A DNA stretch of 64,000 bases from Thiorhodovibrio frisius (GTDB lineage Bacteria; Pseudomonadota; Gammaproteobacteria; Chromatiales; Chromatiaceae). The translations under genes and the position numbers were made by a program. Under the pieces are notes generated by a model. That model saw only the letters and a program-made list of their open reading frames with translations. It ran no database searches and had not been told where the DNA came from. Below are positions 19,459 through 28,999 of this stretch, piece after piece (within the stretch, counting starts at the first letter, position 1; every line of letters starts with the position of its first letter). The stretch is from assembly GCF_033954835.1 (NCBI RefSeq), contig NZ_CP121471.1, forward strand, positions 3,094,501 to 3,158,500, in the 5' to 3' direction.

Positions 19459-19800
19459 TTAGCAGGAATGGCAGTAGTAATCCGGCAAACCGGCAATCTG
19501 GCAGGCCTGCTTGCAGCCGCCGTCCGGAAACAGCCCTTCGAGCTTGCGCTTGGTGCAGGGCGTATGGGGGGAGAGCCGCTGTCCCAGCTCGCGGATGAGC
19601 ACCTTTGGCGTCGGCGGCATTTCATGGAACTCATAGTAATCGCGCAGAAAGTCGATCACCGCCCAATGGCACTCGCTCAGTTCCAGCCCCTGCTCGGCCG
19701 CCAGGGCAGCGGCCACCTGATGATTCCATGCGTCAAAGTCGGCCATAAAGCCTTTCTTGTTAAAACTGACGTCAACCGCTGATTGTTGGGCTGCATACAT
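19459..19800 (-). CDS. DsrC/TusE-family sulfur carrier-like protein with four-cysteine tail
   Basis: 113 residues from the ATG at 19800, which has a strong AGGAGG about eight bases upstream. The DsrC core is clear: FNKKGFMADFDAWNHQ, LELSECHWAVIDFLRDYY and a helix leading to the C-terminal arm. DsrC proteins carry persulfides or trisulfides on one or two tail cysteines and hand them to DsrMK or Tus partners. Here the tail is GGCKQACQIAGLPDYYCHSC: four cysteines where canonical DsrC ends with two ten residues apart, so disulfide options differ. It lies about 0.5 kb from the hynL stump and 4.2 kb from the intact operon, whose Isp2 is DsrK-like. Confidence 0.85.
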   Translation of the reverse strand: MYAAQQSAVDVSFNKKGFMADFDAWNHQVAAALAAEQGLELSECHWAVIDFLRDYYEFHEMPPTPKVLIRELGQRLSPHTPCTKRKLEGLFPDGGCKQACQIAGLPDYYCHSC

Positions 19801-19954
19801 GGGACACTCCTCCTTTGCTGGTTTTTTTGTAGTTCGCCATGGCCCTGGGCAGCGCGCCCACAACCATGCCGCAAAGCCTTTATTAGCCTATTCGAAAATA
19901 AGCAAATAGCTTTAGAAACAAAGGCTTTGCCTTCCAACTCAGGATAGCGCAGAT

Positions 19955-20440
19955 TTATCCCCAGTGCGCGCTTTCATGCCGACAACCGATGAACGGCCGT
20001 TTAGCCTCAGACAGAAAAGAAAGCGGTGACCAGCTTCCCGCCCCCTCCGTGCAGGTGTGCAGCCCGATGCAATCGGCCGCGCCGGCCTTGAGACGCGAGA
20101 AGTTATCAGGTTTCAGGTATGCCGGGCAGCAGTTCTCGGTGTAGCGTCCGCGGATGTAGACCATCCAGAAGTAGTTGGTCCATACCGGCAATTGGCGAAA
20201 GACATAGCCAATGGCGCCGCGCACGAAACCGGCCACACCACTGTCGTGTTGCTCTTGGACCTCCTTGCGCTGCGGATGCGGCACCCCGAGCATGCTCATG
20301 GTGAGTTGGCGCGACAGGGTCCAGTTCAGGCCTTTGGTCCAGATCAAGGGGTCGACCCGGGTGTCGTAGATGTGGTGCTGTTCTTCCAGGGTGCGGGCAT
20401 CAAAGAGTTCGCGAATGCTGGCGGCAAGGCGCGGGCGCAC
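19955..20440 (-). pseudogene. btaA: btaA-like fragment (S-adenosylmethionine:diacylglycerol 3-amino-3-carboxypropyltransferase)
   Basis: The first 135 residues match a central piece of BtaA (DUF3419), the first enzyme of betaine-lipid synthesis: IWTKGLNWTLSRQLTMSMLG, VFRQLPVWTNYFWMVYIRGR and CCPAYLKPDNFSRLKAG. Full BtaA is about 380-400 residues. Here the start is missing and the sequence leaves the family near HTCTEG (about 20030), after which the frame is unrelated. No btaB is nearby. Inactive remnant. Confidence 0.6.
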
Positions 20441-20632
20441 CTTAAGACATCGTGGCGGGCGTTACAGTGGGCATTTTGGTTGTTCTCGATGGCATTTTGA
20501 CCAGCCGCCCGGGGCGACACCCTCGACCATAAACCCCGATACGCTACAGTGTTTTGATGACGGTTTAATGGCAGCTACCCGCGTTTGCGGGACCTGACCC
20601 GACACAGCAGTTCAGCAAGACCCCGCGCCGGT

Positions 20633-22360
20633 TCAAGGCAAGGGTTCATCCACACCGGTTGGCGTTCCGTCCGCAACCCAGGGATGAACCTGGGCACCCA
20701 CCGGCGCCACTGTGGCGTCGCGCCCAAGGTGAAAGCTCTGGCGTTCGACGATCCGCTTGTAGGCTTTGTTGAGCGCCAAGGCGCGCGGTTTTGAGGCGAA
20801 CAGCAGAAAGCCGATGTCGCGATTCAGGACATCGAGCATTTCTGGGATGGGCTCCCCTTGGTCGTCGAAGAAGAGCGCGAGAATCTCTTGGTTAGCGCGG
20901 AATTCATCGCCGGCGCGATTGGCCTTGAGGTAGAAGGCGTATTCAGGCTCACCCTTGTCAAGCACGGGCTCGGGCAGCCCAGCGAGGCTCTTCTGGCTCC
21001 AGTGATACCAGCCACGCTGGAAGCTCTCGACATCGAGCTTGCGCGGGAAGGCAAGACTGGCGTCGGTATTGGCCCCCATGCCGCCGTGACAACCAACGCA
21101 GTGGGCAAGCTCCTCGTAGGTCTGGGGCCGCAGTTGTCCGCCCGCGTCCTCGATCATCCCAGCGTAAACCCAACCCGCGCCATTGCTGACGCCCGACTCC
21201 ATGTTGCCGCGAACCGTCTCGACGCGATCAGGGAAGTCGTGCTTTTCCTTGGTTTCCTCGGCGGCTTGCAGATCGAGCGCGGCATAGGTCATCCAATATG
21301 CCTTGCGTGCGTAGCGCAGTTCCTTCATGCGCGCAGAGAGGTGATTCACCGCGCGTTCGTCAAAGTCAATGTAGCGCAGACTCTGCAGAAACTCGGTGCC
21401 TTCCGGGTACAGGCGCGCCGCGAGATGAACCTCACCAGAACGCTGCGCTTGCAAGGCCTGGCCAACGTACCACATCAAACGCCCGTCGCGCGGTGACCAG
21501 TCGTACTTCACCAGGCTTGCGGTGTCAAGCAGGCCATTCTTGTTTAGATCAACGCCGCCTAGCGCGCGCTCTTCGACCGGCTCGATCGGTACATCGGCTT
21601 CACGAATCATGGCCTCGACGATGGCGAGGTTGGTCTTGTAGACGCTGAGATTGAAGTCGCCATTGAGGTCGCGCTGAAAGATGTCCGGCAGGCGAATGAG
21701 CGCATCGGCCGTGGACCCATTGGTCGGCCAATGGGTACTCGGAAAAGGCGTGTAGGCAAAGGCCCGCCAGCCACTGTAGCCTCCATCTGGAGTGCGGTCG
21801 AAGCCTTGGTCGTCGAAATCGAACCAGGCATCGGGAACAAAGCCATCCCAGCGCCCGTCCCCGTTGTAGTCCCTGCCCTCCGGCAATTCGGCCAGGGATT
21901 TGACCGGAATGATGCCGCCCGAGGAATCGACATAGTTGCTTTCGCGAATGTAGGCCAGGATCTCGGCATCGCTGATGCGCTCGATCGCGGCTCGACGGTC
22001 GGTGTAGAGATTCTTCCAGGGATTCTCCTCCGCCGGCGCCGGGAAGTCGTAAACAAGCTGCAGATCCGAGTCGTCGGTATAGTTTGGCCGCACCGGGCGC
22101 CTGTGGCAGGTGTAGCAAGGGTTGACGACCCGCCCGTGATCATCTTTCGTTTTGGTGTAGCACTGCGATGGAATCTGCGGTGTTTCATTAGTCAACACCC
22201 GAGTGGTCAAATCGGCCGCCGCAACGAGGCCAGGAATCAGCAGGCTTGCCAAGGCGGCACCCGATGAGAGGAGAAGGCCCCTGGCAAGGCTGTTCGACAG
22301 GGCTTCGGCTGGAATCCCCGTCGCGGGGAGCTGACTGGTGCTTGAGGTGAGATTTCGCAT
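20633..22360 (-). CDS. secreted protein with two c-type heme motifs and acidic calcium-like loops
   Basis: 575 residues from the ATG at 22360; a GTG at 22396 is possible. A signal sequence is visible (SSGAALASLLIPGLVAAAD). Two heme-binding sites are present: CYTCH near the N-terminus and CVGCH about 150 residues from the C-terminus. Loops such as DYNGDGRWDGF and DLNKNGLLD resemble EF-hand or dockerin-like calcium loops. The rest is not recognised. It ends a divergent-free pair with the PhoX-like gene about 240 bases upstream on the same strand, so the two may serve one periplasmic process. Likely a periplasmic multi-domain cytochrome. Confidence 0.7.
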   Translation of the reverse strand: MRNLTSSTSQLPATGIPAEALSNSLARGLLLSSGAALASLLIPGLVAAADLTTRVLTNETPQIPSQCYTKTKDDHGRVVNPCYTCHRRPVRPNYTDDSDLQLVYDFPAPAEENPWKNLYTDRRAAIERISDAEILAYIRESNYVDSSGGIIPVKSLAELPEGRDYNGDGRWDGFVPDAWFDFDDQGFDRTPDGGYSGWRAFAYTPFPSTHWPTNGSTADALIRLPDIFQRDLNGDFNLSVYKTNLAIVEAMIREADVPIEPVEERALGGVDLNKNGLLDTASLVKYDWSPRDGRLMWYVGQALQAQRSGEVHLAARLYPEGTEFLQSLRYIDFDERAVNHLSARMKELRYARKAYWMTYAALDLQAAEETKEKHDFPDRVETVRGNMESGVSNGAGWVYAGMIEDAGGQLRPQTYEELAHCVGCHGGMGANTDASLAFPRKLDVESFQRGWYHWSQKSLAGLPEPVLDKGEPEYAFYLKANRAGDEFRANQEILALFFDDQGEPIPEMLDVLNRDIGFLLFASKPRALALNKAYKRIVERQSFHLGRDATVAPVGAQVHPWVADGTPTGVDEPLP

Positions 22361-22598
22361 CGGTATCTTGCTTGCAATTTTCACTTGGCTGGACACGTTT
22401 CTCGCCGGGCGGCCGCTTCGCTCAGTAGCCGAGCACTGGCTCGGTCACGCCAGTCAGCGTGCCTCTCTGGATATACTGGTGCACATTTTGGGCAGGTTTG
22501 ACGAGTGGGATTCCCTTGTCCTGAGGCGTCATCGCTCTTTCATGTCTTGCTGGTGGCGGCGCCGATCCGCTCGACCGACGCCGCCCGCCTCCGCATGG

Positions 22599-24419
22599 CT
22601 ATTGATCCATCGCGGGGAAAACCATGTGGCCGGTGTAGGCGAACGCCTCGGAAGGCTGCTCGAGCTTGTCTTCGTCGGACTCACCATAGGGATGCTGGAT
22701 GACCGACATCAAATAGGCGAAGCCATTGATGTTCGGGTAGAAGTAAGGTGAGGTGGTCTCGGAGCCATAGGGCGTGGTCTGGATCCGGGTCAGGCTGCCG
22801 GACGGGATGTTATAGGCCCAGATCATGTCGTTCTGGTGCCCGGAGCCGGTGTCCTCGCCAATGATCAGGGTGTTGTAACCCGGCATATAGGTGATGTTGT
22901 CCGGGTTGGCGATGCCGTTGATGTCGCACTTGTTGGTGCCGTCATAGTCCGGCGAATCCGCGTCGGCACCGTAGTCTTCGGTTATCGGGGTGCCGGAAAC
23001 CACCGGCCACATGTGGGTGGCCGTGTAGGTCCCGTCCAGCGCAAGACCATAGACGACGCCACACTTATTCCCCTTGGCGATCGTCATGTGGTTCAGGCCG
23101 CCAATGTCGTATTTCACATAGGGTAGTGTCTTGCCAGCACGATTGTTATCCAGCATGCCCCGGTCGGTTTCCGACATCGCGAGATACAGAACGTTTGCAT
23201 CGGGGTTGTAGGTAATCCCCTCCATCTTGCGGAACTCAGTGGTGCCGCCCTGCATGGCCGCCCAGCGCCGGGTCTCCAGACGCGAAGCGATATTCCAGTC
23301 GGACAGCCAGACACCCCCGTCACCATCGATATCGCGCAGCTTCAAACACTGATGATCGCCGTCGCCATGACCGGCGTTGATCGAGGTGAAACCCTCGGGG
23401 CAGGTTCCGGTATCCTCGTCGTTTTGCATGATTGGATCGGCTTCGTCGAAGACATCGGCAAATTTATACAGGTCCTTCCACTCGCGAACCTCGTCATTCG
23501 TCGCCCGCCCGAGATAAACCCATTGCAGATCGGCGGCGCCCGCACCCTCACTTGTCTTTTGCGACCAGCGCGCGACCCAGAGCGATCCGGAGCTGAGATC
23601 ACCCGCGGTGTCGGCGACGAAGCGGAACAAGCCCACGTTGGTGCCGTCGTCGGACATGTAGGCGGTCTTGTCATCCGGCATCACATAGGCCAGCTCCAGC
23701 GCCATGCGGCCCATGGCATAGTGCTTGGCGACCGTGGCATCGTTGTAATTCTTGACCTTGACCTCGACCGGATAGCCGTAGTCGTAGGGGTTCATGACGC
23801 TGCTGGCCTGCGCCGGAGTGGCGCCGAAATAGGTTGCCATGGCGGCGTTGTAGTCGCTGATGTCGTCATCGCGCCACTGCTTGGCGTCCGGCTCGTACTC
23901 TTCCGAGCCCAGGTGGGTCCCCCAAGGCGTGACGCTGCCGGCGCAATGGACCCAGCCGCCATCCACCGCGGAGAAATCAAGCGGGCGAGTGCGAACAGCA
24001 CTGAGCACGCCAGTCCGCGGGTCTTGGCTCAGCTCCGTCAGGTACATGGCACCGGGACGGGCCTCGAAGTGCGCGACCATGTAGAGCTTACCGTCTTCGC
24101 CCTCAAGGATTGAGGCGAAGTCGTTATCGTTTGAGATATAGGGCGAGCCGTCCTCGGCGACGAGCGGATTACCGTCAATGTCGTGGAGGAGCCCGAAGGT
24201 GCCCTCTGCCGTGTCACCGGAGCGCAGAATGGTGTGATAGCCAACCGGAACCTGCACGCCATCGACCGTGGCGGAGTCGGAGGTCAGGATGCCGCGTTTT
24301 TCGGTGTCCGTCAGCGGAAAAGGCGCCGGACTGAACTCAATGGTACCGGCCAGTACCAGCGGAGCGGCGGTGAAAGAAAGCGCTGCCGCAAGGACGCGCT
24401 GAAGTTGTTTGCTCGCCAT
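22599..24419 (-). CDS. PhoX-like (DUF839) alkaline phosphatase family protein
   Basis: 606 residues from the ATG at 24419, preceded by AGAGGGA; the open frame upstream of it is not convincing. It begins with a signal peptide (VLAAALSFTAAPLVLAG). PhoX enzymes are periplasmic calcium/iron phosphatases. Family-type blocks here include GGWVHCAGSVTPWGTHLGSE, EYEPD, YGYPVEV and KHYAMGRMALELAYVMPDDK followed by TAYMSDDGTNVG, then a late PDNITYMPGYNTLIIGEDTG. These supply the acidic metal ligands expected in the beta propeller. The promoter region (24420-24611) contains no clear Pho box that I could identify. Confidence 0.85.
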   Translation of the reverse strand: MASKQLQRVLAAALSFTAAPLVLAGTIEFSPAPFPLTDTEKRGILTSDSATVDGVQVPVGYHTILRSGDTAEGTFGLLHDIDGNPLVAEDGSPYISNDNDFASILEGEDGKLYMVAHFEARPGAMYLTELSQDPRTGVLSAVRTRPLDFSAVDGGWVHCAGSVTPWGTHLGSEEYEPDAKQWRDDDISDYNAAMATYFGATPAQASSVMNPYDYGYPVEVKVKNYNDATVAKHYAMGRMALELAYVMPDDKTAYMSDDGTNVGLFRFVADTAGDLSSGSLWVARWSQKTSEGAGAADLQWVYLGRATNDEVREWKDLYKFADVFDEADPIMQNDEDTGTCPEGFTSINAGHGDGDHQCLKLRDIDGDGGVWLSDWNIASRLETRRWAAMQGGTTEFRKMEGITYNPDANVLYLAMSETDRGMLDNNRAGKTLPYVKYDIGGLNHMTIAKGNKCGVVYGLALDGTYTATHMWPVVSGTPITEDYGADADSPDYDGTNKCDINGIANPDNITYMPGYNTLIIGEDTGSGHQNDMIWAYNIPSGSLTRIQTTPYGSETTSPYFYPNINGFAYLMSVIQHPYGESDEDKLEQPSEAFAYTGHMVFPAMDQ

Positions 24420-24611
24420 GGTGTGGTCCCTCTGGAGAATGACCAATTGAAGATCTTTGGAACCACGGCAGGATAGTCGGCAATTGTTAACATCCGGTTG
24501 CCCGATGACGGCCCGATGATGTTTTGTGACGCCACGCGAAGCAATGGCGCACTCAGCAAAGCGGGCGCTTCCGCGCGGCACCTTTGCCCGCGCAGACGCA
24601 TCGGCCAAGCA

Positions 24612-24990
24612 TCAGGTCAACACGTGTTTTAGGTTGGCCGATTCGCGCAGCAAATCGGCGAAGCGTCGCACCAGCTTGCGCCGCTCGAGCAACATGCGCA
24701 GGCTGTGCTTGCGAGAGTTCTTGACCAGGGTCGAGGGGTCGAAGTAGGCCTTGGCGTTGTTCACCGACAAGAAAAAAGGCGGCTTGCCAGCGCGCGCGAG
24801 CAGGTAGCTCATCACCAGCGAGCCGGAACGATGGTTGCCTTCGAGGTAAAGCTGCGGCTGGCTCAGAATTTGGATATAGACTCGCGCCGAGCGTTGCCAG
24901 ATACTTTTTTCTCTAGCAAATGATAGCAGCTGACCAGCTCGGCGATGCCGCCGTCGCCGATCGCGTAGAACTGCTCCTCGGTCGCCTCAA
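24612..24990 (-). pseudogene. Fic/Fido-like gene remnant, truncated and frameshifted
   Basis: The 3' part encodes RVYIQILSQPQLYLEGNHRS, GSLVMSYLLARAGKPPFFLS and VNNAKAYFDPSTLV. The segment LYLEGNHRSGS resembles a Fic-type active loop with the leading histidine lost. The preceding residues (LEATEEQFYAIGDGG through LLEKKVSGNARR) lie in another frame, so one base has been gained or lost near 24890. The 5' end stops exactly at the solo IS91-type end beginning at 24997. No intact start remains. Confidence 0.5.
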
Positions 24991-24996
24991 GATAAC

Positions 24997-25223
24997 GGAT
25001 AGAAAATCCAAGCCACCCTGAGCGTCCAGATTGGCCCGAGGAAGGAGGTTAGCGGGGGTGGGGTGCGCGGTCAACGTCCAACTGCGGGGCTGAAGGACGT
25101 CGGGGCGGTGCAGGCGCGCGTGTTCAATGGTGCTGGCGCGTGCATCTGCGGGGCAGCGTGCCACCGGCAGACGAGAGGGGCTGCACCGTTGCCTGCGAGA
25201 GAGACGGCGGCTACCAGGCGACG
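24997..25223 (-). mobile_element. solo right end of an IS91-like element (copy a)
   Basis: Starts GGATAGAAAATCCAAGCCAC and runs about 227 bases to GGCTACCAGGCGACG. The same sequence is found at 32149 and 56236, and its inner part at 38479. In the 32149 copy it abuts the 3' end of an IS91-family transposase gene, so it is the 3' terminus (the side where the replication origin lies in IS91). Here no transposase follows. One side is a truncated Fic-like gene, the other the 3' end of a nuclease gene. Confidence 0.7.
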
Positions 25224-25241
25224 ACGGCTTTCGTATGCGGC

Positions 25242-26006
25242 TCAGGAAGCATTTGGAGCACGTATACTTTGGCACTTCGTCTCTTCGCAGGCATGGGCGG
25301 GATAGAGCCAGAGGTGATGCAGGGTAATCGGACCGGCGGGGTGTGCGGTGAGGGTAAAAGTTCGCCCGTGGATGGTTTGGTACACCGCGTCGCCATGGTC
25401 GGTGGGTGTTGTTGCGACAGGAACGCCGCGGAACTGGTAACTCCCCAAAGACCGATCCTTCAGGATACAGGGCAGCAAGCCCTCCGGTAATCGGCAATGG
25501 TTTCTGACGTAGGCCACCATCAAGGCGCGGTCTGCCGCCCAGGCATAGTCGCCCCGGATGAAACGGATAAGACCCTCCTTGCAATAGGTACTCGGGATCG
25601 GGTGCTTGGAGTCGATGGGTTTGCACTCGACGAATATCCCGGCGAGGGCCGAATTGGTGGTCCGGATGCGCCCGCGCAAGGGATAAAACGTCAGATCGGG
25701 TTGGCGATCCAGATGCTTGCCATCATGGCTGCGCAGCTTGCTGTCGCGTCCCAGGCTGAATTCCGAAAACCCCCTCACCTCCTCGGACTCGGCGGCGTGC
25801 AGTTCGCCCAGGATGATCTGTAGCTGCTCGGTGATTTCGTCTTCCTTGGCGGCGCACAGGGAAAAACGCCCGGCGGTCACCTCTTCCAGTAGGGCGCGCC
25901 AAGCTCGGCTCAAGGCGTTTTCCACCACTCTCACTAAAGACGGCGCGATGGCGCTGGGCCGTTGCGGCGGTCCGGGCCGCCGCCACCCCGTCATCAGGCC
26001 GCTCAT
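25242..26006 (-). CDS. restriction endonuclease-like protein (PD-(D/E)XK)
   Basis: 254 residues. The start at 26006 overlaps the methyltransferase stop (ATGA), giving translational coupling; the frame open upstream lies inside the methyltransferase. The nuclease signature is QPDLTF (Asp near residue 104), then GIFVECKPID (Glu and Lys near 126-128), the spacing expected of PD-(D/E)XK enzymes. Charged N-terminal helices may bind DNA. It is the last gene of a three-gene restriction-modification unit. Its 3' end is only 18 bases from an IS91-type end, so the native C-terminus may have been trimmed slightly. Confidence 0.75.
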   Translation of the reverse strand: MSGLMTGWRRPGPPQRPSAIAPSLVRVVENALSRAWRALLEEVTAGRFSLCAAKEDEITEQLQIILGELHAAESEEVRGFSEFSLGRDSKLRSHDGKHLDRQPDLTFYPLRGRIRTTNSALAGIFVECKPIDSKHPIPSTYCKEGLIRFIRGDYAWAADRALMVAYVRNHCRLPEGLLPCILKDRSLGSYQFRGVPVATTPTDHGDAVYQTIHGRTFTLTAHPAGPITLHHLWLYPAHACEETKCQSIRAPNAS

Positions 26007-28999
26007 TGGTTGGCGCGCTCCTCCAGCAGGGCGCCGTGTTGCCATAGCAGGTCCGAGGCCAGGAGCCGCGCCTGGGTCGGGGTCCAGTAGCGATAGCGGT
26101 CGAGCAGTCCCACGGCCAAGCAGGGCTCATGGGCATCGATCAGGGTGATGCGGCTGGCCGCCAGATCGTCGGCGGCATCGATCCAGCGGGCAGGCAGATC
26201 GGGTTGGATAGGCCGGCCATTCAGGGAAACGCCGAGGAAACGCCAGGGGAGGCTTCGATCCGTGGATTCCAGCAGGCTGACCGCCACCCGATGGCCGCTC
26301 GCCGCCAGCACGTTGCCCAGTTCGGTTTCCAGATGGGCGCGGAAGGTTTTCGCTTCCTGTTGGGTGACGGCTTGGCCCGCATGACTTTTCACCGCGGCGA
26401 AGGGTGCGCGGGTAGCCAGGGTGTCGGCGATGGTTTGCTGATCGAGTTCGGACAGGCCGTAGAGCCGGGCGACGGTACGGTCCAGTTGCGGCCAGTCGGG
26501 CCGGTTGGCGAGCAGTTGGGCGGCGCAGGTGTTGATGGCACTACGTTGTTCCTCGTCGAGTTCCTCGGGGTGGATGAGGGGGAATTGCCCGATATCCAGC
26601 AATTGGAATGCCCTGCGTTCAATACCGAACTCTCCGCTGGACATCAACGTGAGGTATTCGAACAAGCGACTGTGTACCAGCACCAGCAGGTAACGGACGA
26701 GAAAATCGCCATCGGGGTGTTGGGCGGCGGAATAACCGTAGTAGGACTCCGAATAGGCGACATCGACCGTGCTGACCAATGCACGCCCCCGTGCTCTGTC
26801 GGCGCGACTGCCTTTCCGGACCAACAAGAGGGGGGCTTTATAAATCCTCGGATCACGAGGCCGGTGCAAGCCTTTCGGCCGATAAGACTCAAGGACATTG
26901 TCTAGCACGAAAAACGGGTGCCGAGAATAGAGTGCATCCAGAGTCGGCAACCCACGCAGAAAAGTATCGTCCTTGGCGCGTGACGCGATCTGGTAACCCT
27001 GGTTGAAATACAACCCCCGCTTTTCTGACCAGAAATCAGCAATCGAATGCTTGGCTCTGGTTACTACCCTCGCAACGATATCCTTATCCAAAACCGTCCC
27101 GCAATACAGCGTCTTAATGGCTGCGGGTTGTCGGGAGGCAAAACCAAGATTCACCGGCACGGCGTCCAATGCATCGATCCGCATGCGCCCCTTGCCATTC
27201 AGCTCCCTTTCCCATTCCGGGCTGACCAACACGAATTCGTCGTCCTCGCCCGGCACCCGATTGTCGGCGAAAAGCAGACAGAAGGGTTGATTCATATTGG
27301 GCCAGACCTTCGAGCCCTGCAGCGATGCGCCGTTGAGGATGCCGGTGATGGCGAGGGCCTGGAAGATCGCGCGCCGGGCCGCGAAACCCGCATCAGTCAT
27401 CTTGAACAGCCAACGGCCATGCAAGGCGAGTGCTATACGTCCGCCCGGCTTGGCCCACTCCATGGCCCCCCAGACGAAAGGCAGGTCGGGCACCTTGTCC
27501 GGGTTTTTGTAACCGTGCGCGATGTCGGTAAGGCCGCGCCGCTCGGCGATGGCACGGCAATGCGCGGTGAAGCGTTTGTCGATGGCGGCGTATTTGGATT
27601 TGAGGCTGGTCCAGGGTGGGTTGCCGATGACCAGATCGAACGCGCCCCGGTACGCCTCGGATACGTGTTCGCCAAGGCTGCCTGCCATGGGGACGATGAC
27701 GGCGGGGTCGCTGCCCGGATCGGCCACGTCGATCAGTACCCGACCTTCCAGCTTGTGGAAGGTCAGCGCCTCTACCGGCGTCGGATCCGGGTCCAGCTCC
27801 AGGGCGGTGAGATAGAGGGCCAGGGCCGCCAGGGTGCGGGCGTGGGCGTTGGTGTCGAAGCCGGTCAACTGTTTGTCGAGGATGGCGCGCAGGGCCTCGC
27901 GTGTCGGGCGCTCCCCGGTGGCTTTAAAACGCAGCTCCGCCAGCTTGCGGAAACAGGCCACCAGGAACACGCCCGCGCCGCAGGCCGGGTCCAGCACCCG
28001 CGCTTCCGCGCCGGCGGGATGTTCGTGCAGCGCCGCTTCCACCATGTATTCGGCAATATGGGAGGGGGTGTAGTAGACGCTGGTGTCCCGCCGGGCATTC
28101 TTGTCGAAGTGCTCGATCAGGGCTTCGTAGGTCTCGCTCAGCAGGCCGATGGGTAGGTGGTTAAAGTCCAGGTCTCCCCAATCCAGTCGTTGCTGGGAAA
28201 TGCCGGGGCCCATCGACTTGTCCAGCCCCATGATGGCCCGAAGTGGGCGGGTGAGCTTGTCGCCATGGGTTTGCATCAGCTTGGCGAAATAGGTGGGGTA
28301 GCTCTGGTTGGGCAGGCTTAGCAGGTCGCCGTTGAAAGTTAGATCGAGCCAACGGTTGGTTTCAGCCAGGCTTGCGGCGGTGCTGAGGCACTCCATGAGA
28401 GTTGGCGCGGAGGGAGCGATGTTGGGCAGGTGCCCCTCGGTGACGATCTTCCGTCCGATCAAGTAGCGAAAGAACAGCGCTCGGCCGGTCAAGGCGATGG
28501 TTTCATCGGTAGACAGACCATGGCCCCTGAGTTCCTCGCCCGCATGTTTCATCAAATCCAGCAGCACTTCGCGAAGCAGGAGGCTGCTTGGCGGCGACAG
28601 GTTTTCGCCTTGCGCCAACCGGGGCAATACCGCCTGGGCCTCGCCGGATGAGACGGGGTAGGGCGAAGGCGCGGCGTTTGGGTCGGGGCGGAGGTCTGTG
28701 GCGTAGATGTCCAGTTGGCCCGCGCGCAGCACCCCCAGCCAGGCCGGGTCGCCACGCATGGCCAGGGCGCGCCGCAGGTCGCCGACCGAAGCGGTGTGCC
28801 GCCCGCTCAAGCGGGCGTGGTCGATGACGTAGAGCAGCGCGTGGTTTTGCTGCTCGACCACGCCGTCGACCAACGGATGGTCCACATCCCGGATCAGGTC
28901 CGCGTAGCGCAACAGGCGCGGGTCGGCGCGGTCGAGCAGATCGACGCAATCGCGGCCCGGCGCGCCATAGTCCCGCAGGGTATCGCGTAACCGGGTCAT
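26003..28999 (-). CDS. large N6-adenine DNA methyltransferase (type II/PglX-like)
   Basis: 998 residues. The S-adenosylmethionine motif DPACGAGVFLVAC is near residue 337 and the catalytic NPPWTSLK near 459, the order of gamma-class adenine methyltransferases. It has a long helical N-terminus and a C-terminal target-recognition-like region of about 400 residues. Tyr-rich helices (YYTPSHIAEYMVEAAL) precede motif I as in type IIG, type I HsdM and PglX proteins. It has no PD-(D/E)XK site of its own that I can see; that is encoded downstream. Both gene junctions are four-base ATGA overlaps, with the HTH gene upstream and the nuclease downstream. Confidence 0.88.
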   Translation of the reverse strand: MTRLRDTLRDYGAPGRDCVDLLDRADPRLLRYADLIRDVDHPLVDGVVEQQNHALLYVIDHARLSGRHTASVGDLRRALAMRGDPAWLGVLRAGQLDIYATDLRPDPNAAPSPYPVSSGEAQAVLPRLAQGENLSPPSSLLLREVLLDLMKHAGEELRGHGLSTDETIALTGRALFFRYLIGRKIVTEGHLPNIAPSAPTLMECLSTAASLAETNRWLDLTFNGDLLSLPNQSYPTYFAKLMQTHGDKLTRPLRAIMGLDKSMGPGISQQRLDWGDLDFNHLPIGLLSETYEALIEHFDKNARRDTSVYYTPSHIAEYMVEAALHEHPAGAEARVLDPACGAGVFLVACFRKLAELRFKATGERPTREALRAILDKQLTGFDTNAHARTLAALALYLTALELDPDPTPVEALTFHKLEGRVLIDVADPGSDPAVIVPMAGSLGEHVSEAYRGAFDLVIGNPPWTSLKSKYAAIDKRFTAHCRAIAERRGLTDIAHGYKNPDKVPDLPFVWGAMEWAKPGGRIALALHGRWLFKMTDAGFAARRAIFQALAITGILNGASLQGSKVWPNMNQPFCLLFADNRVPGEDDEFVLVSPEWERELNGKGRMRIDALDAVPVNLGFASRQPAAIKTLYCGTVLDKDIVARVVTRAKHSIADFWSEKRGLYFNQGYQIASRAKDDTFLRGLPTLDALYSRHPFFVLDNVLESYRPKGLHRPRDPRIYKAPLLLVRKGSRADRARGRALVSTVDVAYSESYYGYSAAQHPDGDFLVRYLLVLVHSRLFEYLTLMSSGEFGIERRAFQLLDIGQFPLIHPEELDEEQRSAINTCAAQLLANRPDWPQLDRTVARLYGLSELDQQTIADTLATRAPFAAVKSHAGQAVTQQEAKTFRAHLETELGNVLAASGHRVAVSLLESTDRSLPWRFLGVSLNGRPIQPDLPARWIDAADDLAASRITLIDAHEPCLAVGLLDRYRYWTPTQARLLASDLLWQHGALLEERANQ

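Noticed and set aside
24913-25626. 237-residue minus-strand frame across the solo IS91-like end
   Set aside because: It runs through non-coding terminus sequence and out of frame with both neighbours.
27047-28156. 369-residue open frame antisense to the methyltransferase
   Set aside because: The minus-strand methyltransferase has clear catalytic motifs; the plus-strand frame has none.
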